From assembly GCA_023548195.1 (NCBI GenBank), contig JAJHZJ010000008.1:1081999-1145998 (forward strand): a stretch of DNA of 64,000 nt. Direction: 5' to 3'. The stretch is from Bettongia penicillata ogilbyi. Lineage: Eukaryota; Chordata; Mammalia; Diprotodontia; Potoroidae. The notes under the pieces are model-generated. The model made no database searches and was not told the DNA's origin. It saw only the letters and a list, made by a program, of their open reading frames with translations. The position numbers were made by a program, and so were the translations under genes. Positions within the stretch are counted from its first letter, which is position 1; every line of letters begins with the position of its first letter. Positions 55,900 to 64,000 of this stretch are shown here, in pieces.

Positions 55900-57200
55900 A
55901 TAAGTAGTACTACACGAAAGTAAAAAAGATTACTAGGAGAGGTAGTGGTACCTCCTTCACAAGAGACCTTCCAGTGAAATCAGAATGACTGTATTGGGTA
56001 TGTAATTGAAATGGGGTTACTTTGATTTGAATTATAGTAAGAGTAAAATCCCTTGTAGCATCAAGATTCTAAAATTCTTCATTTTATAAAATCAAAATTT
56101 ATTTATTGAATCTCTAGGATGTGAAACATGATTTGAGTTTGTCTCTTTGTCTCTCTGTCTCTCTATATATCTCTGTCATTCTGTCTCTCACACTTGCACG
56201 CATGCGCGCACACACACACACACAATGTGATTCAAAGCCAAAGCACACTTTAGTGTCATTCACCTCTGAGGAAAAAGTTATGCATCTCTTTATTTCTTCT
56301 GGGTTCTCACAAAATGACAGTTTAGAGACATTCTCACTTTAGATTTTCCTTTTTAAAAAAGTCTGCCAATATCATTGATCAATAAACAAGAATTTTTGAG
56401 CAACTATTTTCTGGTTTTATACTGTGCTAGGATCTGGTAATATGAACATGAAAATCAAGCAGTCCCTACCCTCAAGGAGCTACCTTGTGTAGACCAGAGC
56501 TCAAATCAAGAGAGGTTTAAATACCTGTATCCTGTATTGATGGATCTCCATTAAACTATTAGTGAAGTCAACAGCACAGTTTGATCTGGCACATTCCCAG
56601 AATGGGAATTACAGATGTAATAGACTTAAGATACAAGTCATATCTACTACTTTCTGAATATAGAAGTGCAAAATGACATGACAGCAAATAAAGATTGATT
56701 ACATCTGAAAGTAGTTTACGTTTTAATGTATATTGCAAGTCACAGATGTTGAATTTTTCCCAAAATTTACTACACAGTTCTATTATTAATGTTTCCCTTT
56801 GTAGGCTCATTTGGTTATTTTTTGTGTTTGGAGAAATATGATGAGGAAACTCTCCTATGATCAATGTGATTTATTAAATGTTAAATATTGTGATTTATTA
56901 AATTAACACAGGACAAGTGTAAGAAAGAAAGTAGATTGTTTTGCAAAAAAGGTGAATGAAAAAAGTTACTAAGACTAATTTTACCTATATTAGAAACAGG
57001 AATGTTTTAAGTTTCTATAAGTATCTTTTTCCTTATAAAATTTTTGTGGACATAGTGGGACTTAGAAAGGAGAGAGTAATAAATAAGCCACTATCTTACA
57101 TCCCTCCAAACCCTGATTACTTCATCAACTATAGGAAAATTTTAAATCTATAGAAGAGGACTTAAGAGAAGAGAAGGAATACAGAATTTCTAGAGATAAG
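55900..57200. other. Unassigned, with CT/CA tract and L2 scrap
   Basis: A (CT)n/(CA)n tract lies at 56,140-56,224 and an L2-like minus-strand 3' end at 56,385-56,505 ('gagcaactattttctggttttatactgtgctaggatctgg...ccctaccctcaaggagc'). Otherwise nothing; the frames at 56,568-57,153 are unsupported. Confidence 0.5.
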
Positions 57201-57204
57201 AATA

Positions 57205-57300
57205 GACATGACTTAGAATCATAGACCTAGAGCTTGAAGGGACCTCAGAAGTCATCTCTTACCATCACTTCATTTTAGAGAACAGATGAGATAGAAATAT
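57205..57300 (-). repeat. MIR-type SINE fragment, minus strand
   Basis: 'gacttagaatcatagacctagagcttgaagggacctcagaagtcatc...cattttagagaacagatgag'. Confidence 0.7.
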
Positions 57301-57757
57301 GAGATTTATAGCATGATTATATCTAAAATCAGAAACAAGACCAAACCAAACAACCTGACCTTTACTTCCGTCCGCATCTATGTAAGTATGTATTTGTGTA
57401 TGTATGTATATATGTATATATTTGATCTATTTTTCTATCTCTTCATCTATGTCTATATATTAATATATTTCAAAAATACCTTTAGCAATTGAACAAAACT
57501 ACATATATATGATTTTAAGATTACTTTCAGCATCAGAAATAAAATACAATGAAACCATTTTTGATCTAATATTGGATAGACTAAAGAATATCCACATTTT
57601 GAAAAAACAAAAATAAAATCTATGTTCCTAGGCCTCCTGTTCTTTCTTACCCTTAGACCATTAAACAAATTAACAGGAAATATCATAAAAACACTACACA
57701 GAGAGTAGAGCAGATGTAACCCCTCTCCCAAACATCAGCGTCATCTTTCATTATCAG

Positions 57758-57792
<35 letters not shown>

Positions 57793-57894
57793 ACATCAAC
57801 ATTGCTTGTCCCTCTTTCTTTTATGTTTATGCCTTTATTTCTCCTTATTTCACTCCGTGTCTCACTGTCATATTTCACTCCCAGTAGTTTTTGT
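57301..57894. other. Unassigned AT-rich sequence
   Basis: TATG/TATA-rich at 57,380-57,480. The minus frame at 57,453-57,731 has no motif or splice support. Confidence 0.4.
57756..57791. repeat. (TCA)n microsatellite
   Basis: About 12 TCA units (agcatcatcatcatcatc...), passing into caacatcaac. Confidence 0.95.
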
Positions 57895-58080
57895 CTTGGA
57901 AAGAGATCTTGATTTAGAGTCAGTCAACCCAACTTTGAAGCCTGGCTCTAACACACACTAACTCTTAGTGACTTTGAGACTTAATCTTTCTGAGTCTTAG
58001 TTTCCTGAACCCTATAGTGGAGACAGATTTGACTAGATTATATCTAAAATCACTTCAATCTTTCAAGGTACAATCTTATA
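57895..58080 (+). repeat. tRNA-type SINE, plus strand
   Basis: 'ttggaaagagatcttgatttagagtcagtcaacccaactttgaagcctggctctaacacacactaactcttagtgactttgagacttaatc...gagtcttagtttcc'. Confidence 0.75.
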
Positions 58081-58084
58081 ATAA

Positions 58085-58820
58085 AGAATGTTTTGGTTAA
58101 TAAAGTACCAAATAATAACTTTTTTTCATTCGAAGCCATAATTTGTGATTCATGATTTCTTTTCACTCTTTTCATTTTACTAAACTATTCATTTTGCAAA
58201 ATTTGCATTTACTAATGAAAAAGTTTGGAACTGAGAATTCTCACCCTCTATCAGTTTAATTAACTTAAAACCTGGATTTTAAAGTGTGTCTTTCCCCCCC
58301 CACATCTTAATGTGCAACCGTTGAGTCCTTCCCTCTTCACTCATTTTATTATTATAGAAAAGAGACTTCATCATGTTTGTCTGATTCTCTAATGGCCTTG
58401 TTGCTTGCCCTTCTGAGCCCTATACACAAGCCTAAATCACCTCTACAATATACTTTTTCTGCTCCACCTTCCAGGCTTCACAGAATTTCTGTGGAGACAC
58501 TTATTAGTTTACTTTGCCAGCTACAAAGTCTTGCCATTTAATGTCACATGGCTCCCCATTGCTACATGTTATTCTCTTATTCATCTCAGAGCTTTTGTTA
58601 GTGGTTGTTCCCAATGTTTTTCAATTTTTTGAGTCTTAATTGTCCTCTAATCCACCTCATTCTTACTAGAGTGAGAATTTCATCTCCTGCTTCTGGGTGG
58701 TTTTGAGACCACTATGCAAAAGGTCCCTTTGAAATTGCACTCATAATTCAAGACAACTCAAGTGGTCATTTTTCTCTATTAGTGCTTCCCTGATCTTCCT
58801 TCAGAGAAATTGCCTTTCTT
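58085..58820. other. Unassigned non-coding sequence
   Basis: Pyrimidine-rich in places; no repeat or gene recognised. Confidence 0.4.
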
Positions 58821-58824
58821 TTCT

Positions 58825-58970
58825 ATGATCCAAGTCCAAGGAGTACCACCTTGTGAACTTGAACAATTCATTTCTCTTTTCTGAATCCTAATTTCCACAT
58901 ATATGAAATAAGGAAATTGTACTTGTTGCTTTCACTTCTACTTTGAAGTAATAAATCTATGGTCTAATGT
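58825..58970 (+). repeat. tRNA-type SINE fragment, plus strand
   Basis: 'gatccaagtccaaggagtacc...gaacttgaacaattcatttctcttttctgaatcctaatttccacatatatgaaataagg'. Confidence 0.55.
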
Positions 58971-59184
58971 ATTTATCATTCAGTAATTATCTAAACTTAA
59001 AAAGTAGTTCAAATAGTATTGTGATTAGTTAATGGAAAAATCAATCCTAGTCAATATCTGTAAAGAAGATACTTTATCAGATCCCAAAGATTCATAAATA
59101 ATGTGCAAAGTAATGGTGGTAAGTTTTAAAACATAGTATTTCTGTAAATGTTATAGGAGCTCTATTTTGCTTATATATTTCTTC

Positions 59185-59715
59185 CTTTTTTAATAAGCAA
59201 TTTTATTTGTTTTCAGTGTTCTACAATCATTTTCATACATCTTAGATTTTTCCCCTCCCTCCCCCTTCTTTTTTCCTCCTTCCTCACTCCCTCCCTGAGA
59301 AGGCATACAATATATAGGTTCTACATATATATTCCTATTAAATACACTTTCACCTTAGTCATGTTCCATAGAATAATTAAAATGAATGGGAGAAATCATA
59401 AAACAAAACATAATACAAAAGAAAATGGTCTGCGTCATTCTGAGATAGAATTCCATAGTTCTTTTTCTGGGTGTGGAAGGCATTTTACCTCGAGTCCATT
59501 TGAAATTTTTTAAGTCTTTGCATTGCAATGAAGTACTAAATCTACTAGCAAAATTCCTCACACCCTGTGGTTGTTGCTGTTACAAAGTTCTCCTGGTTCT
59601 GCTCCTTTCACTCAGCATCAGTTCATGTAAGTCTTTCCAGGCTTCTCTGAAGCCTTCCTGTTGATCATTTCTTATAGCACAATAGTTACACATTTTTTTT
59701 CTTATTTATACCATT
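59185..59715 (-). mobile_element. L1 3' end, minus strand, 5'-truncated
   Basis: T-rich start, 'cttagatttttcccctccctccc', 'gaaggcatacaatatataggttctacatatat', 'attccatagttctttttctgggtgtggaaggcattttacctcgagtcc' and 'gttctcctggttctgctcctttcactcagcatcagttcatgtaagtctttccaggcttctctgaagcc' are the reverse of the L1 3' end seen in sense at 61,740-62,230. Older than that copy. Confidence 0.82.
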
Positions 59716-59934
59716 CATCATGTTAATGTTAAACTGGAGAATTTTTGTTAGGGTAAGAATTATCTACAAGTTAACATTGTAAGATTTTCTTCATCCACAT
59801 GCAAGTCATTGATTAGTTTTTAAAGTTAAATAATTTTGGGTAGAAAAAAATATCTAATTGCTGTCCCATCATGGGAACTCAGACATATTTGCACCTTTGT
59901 TGACACTCTCCCACAGAGTAGCAGTCATACTTTA

Positions 59935-60155
59935 ATAATTGTATTTATATAGCCTATTCACACTTAGGAAGTGCCTTATAGTAATTATCTAATTTGGTTC
60001 TCAAAACAACCTTTAGAAGTAGATATTTTTATCTGCCTATAAACAAGGTCAGAGAGGCTAAGGGACTTGCTCAGAGTCACACAGATAGTGTCAGAGGATG
60101 AGACTTGAATCCTGGTCTCCAGTGATTCCAAATATTGCATGCTTCCTGACACAAC
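59935..60155 (-). repeat. MIR-type SINE, near full length, minus strand
   Basis: 'tgtatttatatagcctattcacacttaggaagtgcc', 'ctcaaaacaacctttagaagtagatatttttatctgcc', 'agagaggctaagggacttgctcagagtcacacagatag', reversed head 'gaatcctggtctccag...catgcttcctg'. Confidence 0.82.
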
Positions 60156-60159
60156 AGAT

Positions 60160-60685
60160 TGTCTCTCCTTTTTATTAGTACTTTCAAAAAATATTTCATT
60201 GATATCCATTACTTTTACATCACCTTTACTTGCCAGTATATACCTCTCTCATTCATGTAAAAATCCCTTATTTAAAAGGACAACAAGGAAGGGCGGGAGG
60301 CGGGGGAAGTTCAGAATATTAACCAAGACATCAGTTAATTCCAACTGTATTTCCCTCCATGTAAAGAAGGAGGGGTTGTAAATTTTTATCTTTTTCTGTA
60401 TCAAAATTAGTCATTATAATTGTACAAGATTCAGTTCTTATTTTTTATTCTTTTTAAAATTTCTACTAGTCTTATTTTTTATTCTTTTTTAAATTTCTAC
60501 TAGTTTCTGCCCTCTATAAGGGAAGGAAGTGTGCTACTCCACCCTTCAGTTCTCTAATCAGAGGGAAGATACATCTGGGGGAGGTAGTATGAACCAAGGT
60601 TTGAGTTAGAAGCATGAACAAAGGTTTGAGTTAGAAGCATAGTGATGAGTTTAAGCTAAAGGGTCATCTTGTTGAAAAAGGCAGA
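60160..60685. other. Unassigned, with two short tandem duplications
   Basis: Contains a 34-bp direct duplication (60,437-60,470 and 60,471-60,504) and a 25-bp one (60,591-60,615 and 60,616-60,640, one mismatch). No repeat family recognised. Confidence 0.6.
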
Positions 60686-60689
60686 ATAA

Positions 60690-60913
60690 TAAATCCAAAG
60701 TAGCTATTTTATATTGTTTATATATCTCAGATACCAAATCTTTATTAATTAAATTTGTTACAAAGACTTTTTCCTATTCCACAAGTTCTCCTCTTATTCT
60801 AGATGAATTAATGTTGTCTGTGCAGAAGTTTTTCAGTTTCATGTAATCCTAGTTTTCTCTTTTCTATTGTATTAAGCTCTATCTATTTCTTGTTTAAGAA
60901 TATATCTACTTTC
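60690..60913 (-). mobile_element. Older L1 ORF2 fragment, minus strand, left of the nested L1
   Basis: Minus-strand reading matches L1 ORF2 just before the C-terminal domain: 'gattacatgaaactgaaaaacttctgcacagac' (KLKNFCTDN) and on toward the KDL.SEIYK equivalent at about 60,730. It is therefore an inverted homologue of 61,060-61,200 in the nested element. Stops occur in frame. Confidence 0.72.
60896..60913 (+). repeat. Left target-site duplication of nested L1
   Basis: AAGAATATATCTACTTTC, repeated exactly at 62,259-62,276. Confidence 0.93.
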
Positions 60914-62258
60914 CCAAATGGGTACATGATTTAGGTATAAAGATTGATACCATGAATAAACTGGAGAAGCAAGGTATAGTGTATTTATCAGATTTATGGA
61001 GAGGGGAAGAATTTTTTTCTAAAGAAACGATAGAAAGCATTATGAAATGCAAGATGGATAATTTTGATTACTTTAAACTGAAAAGTTTTTGCACAACCAA
61101 ACCCAATGCAACCAAAATTCGGAGGGTTGTAGTAAATTGGGAAAAAATTTTTACAGCTAAGCTCGGGGATAAAGGCCTCATTTCTAGAATATATAGAGAA
61201 CTGACTCAAATATATAACCATCCAAGTCATTCCCCAATTGATAAATGGTCAAAGGATATGAACAAGCAATTTTCAGGGGAAGAAATCAAAAATATCTATA
61301 ATCATATGAAAAAGTGCTCTAAATCACTATTGATTAGAGAGATGCAAATCAAAACAACTCTGAGGTACCACATCACACCTGTAAGATTGGCAAACATGAC
61401 AGAACAAGAAAATGATAAATGTTGGAGAGGATGTGGGAGAGTTGGAACACTAATTCATTGTTGGTGGAGCTGTGAGATCATCCAACCCTTCTGGAGAACG
61501 GTTTGGAACTATGCCCAAAGGGCTACAAAAATGTGCATACCCTTTGACCCAGAAATATCGCTACTAGGATTGTATCCCCAAGAGATTATAAAAACGGGAA
61601 AGGGTCCCACGTGTACAAAAATATTTATAGCAGCACTCTTTGTGGTAGCCAAAAACTGGAAGTCAAGGGGATGCCCATCAATTGGGGAATGGCTGAATAA
61701 ATTATGGTATATGAATGTAATGGAGTATTATTGTGCCATAAGAAATGATGAACAAGAAGACTTCAGGGAGGCCTGGAAGGACTTATATGATCTGATGCTG
61801 AGCGAAAGGAGCAGAACCAGGAGAACTTTGTGCACAGCAACGACCACAGTGTGCGAGAGTTTTTTCTGGTAGACTTGGAACTTTGTAATAACACAAGAAC
61901 TTACTGAGAGAAAAAAAAAATCCTAATGTCGGTCTTCTAAGGCAAAATGCCTTCCACACTCAGAGAAAGAAATGTGGAAGTCACTTACAGAATGTAGCAG
62001 ATCATGTTTGTGGCTGGGTGGGTTTCAGTGTATTATGTGTTGATTTGTTATATGATTTCTTCCATTTATTTTAGTTCGACTACATAGCATGAATATAGTG
62101 AAAATGTGCTCAATAGGAAAGTATATGTAGAACCTAAACAGAATTGTATGCTGTCATGGGGAGGGAGGGGGGTATTGGGGGAAGGGTGGGGGGGAATAAA
62201 ATCTTAACTTTAAGGAAATGATTGTAAAACATTAAAAAAAAAACTCTGGGAAAAAAAA
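60914..62258 (+). mobile_element. 5'-truncated L1, plus strand, with 18-bp TSD
   Basis: About 1.35 kb of L1: the C-terminal part of ORF2 open from the truncation point to 61,872, a 3' UTR with 'ttgtatgctgtcatggggagggagg', and an A-rich tail interrupted by ctctggg. Perfect 18-bp duplications flank it. The frame remains open from 60,916 to the stop, so the copy is young relative to all other LINEs here. Confidence 0.92.
60952..61872 (+). pseudogene. L1 ORF2p C-terminal fragment (no catalytic domains)
   Basis: An intact 306-codon frame from the first ATG (in-frame codons continue upstream to the insertion junction, so the ATG is not a real start). It covers only the region after the reverse transcriptase: KLKSFCTTK, GLISRIYREL, HMKKCSKSLLIREMQIKTTLRYH, then the cysteine-rich motif C157-X3-C161-X7-H169-X4-C174 with all four ligands kept, TVWNYAQR, LLGLYPQE, MFIAAL-like KIFIAALFV and LWYMNVMEYY. 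The cysteine-rich domain of L1 ORF2p takes part in RNA binding and retrotransposition. The endonuclease and polymerase (FADD) domains lie upstream and are absent. A dead insertion with a long chance-preserved frame. Confidence 0.9.
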
Positions 62259-62450
62259 AAGAATATATCTACTTTCAATAGCTATGAGAGGTATAGGATC
62301 TGTTTCGCTTCTAATTTTTAATAGTATGATCTTTAATATTAAAGTCATACATCTGTTTAAAATATATTTTGTATGGTGCACACAATAATTGTATATATAA
62401 TTGTAATGTGTAGCAAAATATCTCTTGTCCTATTCATTATTTCAGTTGAA
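62259..62450 (-). mobile_element. Older L1 fragment, minus strand, right of the nested L1
   Basis: Continues the host L1 past the duplication: 'aatagctatgagaggtataggatctgtttcgcttctaatttttaatagtatgatctttaatattaaagtcatacatctg' is reversed ORF2 sequence upstream of the 60,690-60,913 part. The right limit is uncertain (perhaps to 62,600). Confidence 0.6.
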
Positions 62451-63105
62451 TGATACTCTAATCAATGAGCTCAAGAACAGTCTGTATCCATCTTTATACT
62501 ATCAACCTTTGACCCTCCTGAAGATTCAAAACTTGAAAAAACATTTAGCAGAAATAGCTTTCTTTTGTACCATTAGACTTCCTTCACATACATACATACA
62601 TAATAATCATATATGCCTTGATTTGGCGTTAGCATTGTTAATCGTTTTGTAAAGTAGATGACCCACAATTTCTACTAGCTATTATGTGCGATGCACCCTC
62701 AGTCTAGTGGAGCACAGTATTCCTGTGACCTTCAGTCCTTAGTCACACAACACCTACAAAGCTGGGCACAGTGAAACAACTCGTTTAGCTTAAAAAAGAT
62801 AGATTTAATAAGTATCATCAGCACAGAGAATACAAAGGAAATATCAATTCAGTAATGAATATACAAATCTATTGTAAGTTGAACTTAAAAGCATATGAAC
62901 TGTTACTGGATTATTAGCTTATTAATGGACATATGATTCTATTAGACTACTACTATTTAATGGAAATAGAATTATAAGAAATAATCCTAAGCATATGATG
63001 CATATAATTGTTCAGTTGATACCCATTGTAAGTCCAATTGGGCATAGCTGAACTTAAAACCATATGGATTTCCCAACACCTAGCAGAAAAAAGGGAGCAA
63101 AGGAA

Positions 63106-63150
<45 letters not shown>

Positions 63151-64000
63151 AAAAGACAGAGACAGAGAGAGAAGCAGAGAGAGAGAAGTGAAGTAATTGT
63201 CCCTTCCTTTAATAAAAGAGATCTTTTTACCTCTGTCCACTGACAAATTGAGAAGCAGGAATTTCTAAGAACCTCAACTATGTTCCATCCATTAGCAATG
63301 CAGAAAGGAAGAGATATGATTAAGATTGTTTTTTTTTTATGATTTGCTAAAATGGAAGGGAAGAGCAGCAAGGAAAACATTTGTTCTTGTAACTCACCTA
63401 AACGGAAAAGAAAGGAGTGTTAACAAGAGGCTGTACTCCTTTCCTTAACCAGAAGAAAGGAGAGAGGAAGAAAGGAAAAGTTTCTAGAAGAATTTTGTTG
63501 TGAATCTCTCCCTACTACTTTTGATTTATTCAAGTCTTATGCCTTCAGGTCGTATGCCCTCTTACTATGACCCAAAGCTATATCTTGACTGTACCCCTAA
63601 AAGTGAAGCAACCTTCCGTCAGAAACTCTGCCCATTAAAAGTTGATTTGGAATAAGAGAAATATGATTCCATTATATGAAAAGAAAGTCAAACTACTTCA
63701 ATTCACTTAACATGAATTAAGTACCAATCCTGTTTTAAAATAGAAATTTCCCTTTTTAATTCCCTGCACAATTGATGGAGAATTTCTAGACTGACATTAA
63801 TTAGGTGAGAGAAGGAAAAACCCTTTTACTCCTTCATTCATATAGCTTGGAAAATCTCATTTTATAACTATGACTTTTCCAAGTATATCACAGAATTGAA
63901 ATTGTCTTGTAACATAGATTTGGTTTACTTTTGCAGCACACCAGCACTATTGCCTCAGCACTTAAAGGTCAACCCTGAAACTCAGTGTTAGTAGATATTT
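62451..64000. other. Unassigned, with (GA)n and a possible LTR
   Basis: (GA)n lies at 63,118-63,148 and again at 63,160-63,186. 62,660-63,660 has features that could suit a minus-strand LTR (an ATTAAA on the minus strand near 62,803, a short internal duplication 'attgtaagt..gaacttaaaa.catatg' at about 62,872 and 63,026) but no defined ends. Minus-strand Ser/Leu-rich frames are (GA)n products. No gene seen. Confidence 0.4.
63118..63186. repeat. (GA)n microsatellite
   Basis: About 15 GA units, a short break (ctaaaagacagagac), then a second GA-rich run. Confidence 0.96.

Noticed and set aside
62953..63380. Ser/Leu-rich minus frames resembling signal or membrane segments
   Set aside because: Produced by the (GA)n tract.

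Overview
The window reads as vertebrate, and most likely marsupial, nuclear DNA. It is AT-rich and CpG-poor, and almost everything recognisable is interspersed repeats. The organism call rests on the repeats: tRNA-derived/CORE SINEs of the type common in marsupials, L1 copies with a marsupial-like 3' end, an ORF1-only L1 relative (HAL1-type), many L2/CR1-like fragments, and a LINE whose C-terminus carries a C2H2 finger. The species cannot be fixed from the sequence alone (an opossum or an Australian marsupial are both possible). No operon, tRNA, rRNA or CRISPR array is present. No convincing host protein-coding gene is present either; one weak candidate exon is listed at 673-905 on the minus strand. 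Family names were assigned by reading and recall, without a database search.

Layout. 1-10,560: unassigned sequence with an L1 3' fragment (1,150-1,612, minus), several tRNA/MIR-type SINEs, a hAT-like miniature transposon with 8-bp target-site duplications (6,912-7,140) and a 3' fragment of the finger-bearing LINE (8,006-8,538). 10,560-13,440: the longest stretch in which I see no repeat, and the best place to look for conserved regulatory DNA. 14,750-16,340: an antisense CR1/L3 reverse-transcriptase region interrupted by a GGAA array. 16,535-18,000: L2-like repeat. 18,880-19,045: a CT-to-CA microsatellite. 21,900-26,490: three copies of a non-autonomous repeat that shares its 3' tail with the finger-bearing LINE, one of them split by a probable solo LTR. 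26,500-41,200: mostly old SINE, L2 and CR1 fragments between unassigned stretches.

41,244-56,000 is the repeat-dense core. It holds a minus-strand L1/HAL1 relative with a collapsed ORF2 (41,244-44,787), L2-like repeats, a second finger-LINE copy (46,367-46,896), a full-length HAL1-type element (48,938-51,953) with 15-bp target-site duplications, a GC-rich promoter and a one-base-broken ORF1, and a 5'-truncated minus-strand HAL1 copy (54,329-55,887). 56,000-64,000 holds L2/MIR fragments, an L1 3' end, and a young 5'-truncated L1 (60,914-62,258) with a perfect 18-bp duplication, inserted head-to-head into an older L1 on the opposite strand.

The window is best read as a nested record of retrotransposition. 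The autonomous machinery (L1 ORF2, the finger-bearing LINE) survives only as 3' fragments. Elements dependent on it (HAL1, tail-sharing repeats, SINEs) are abundant. I found no evidence for a new host biological system.
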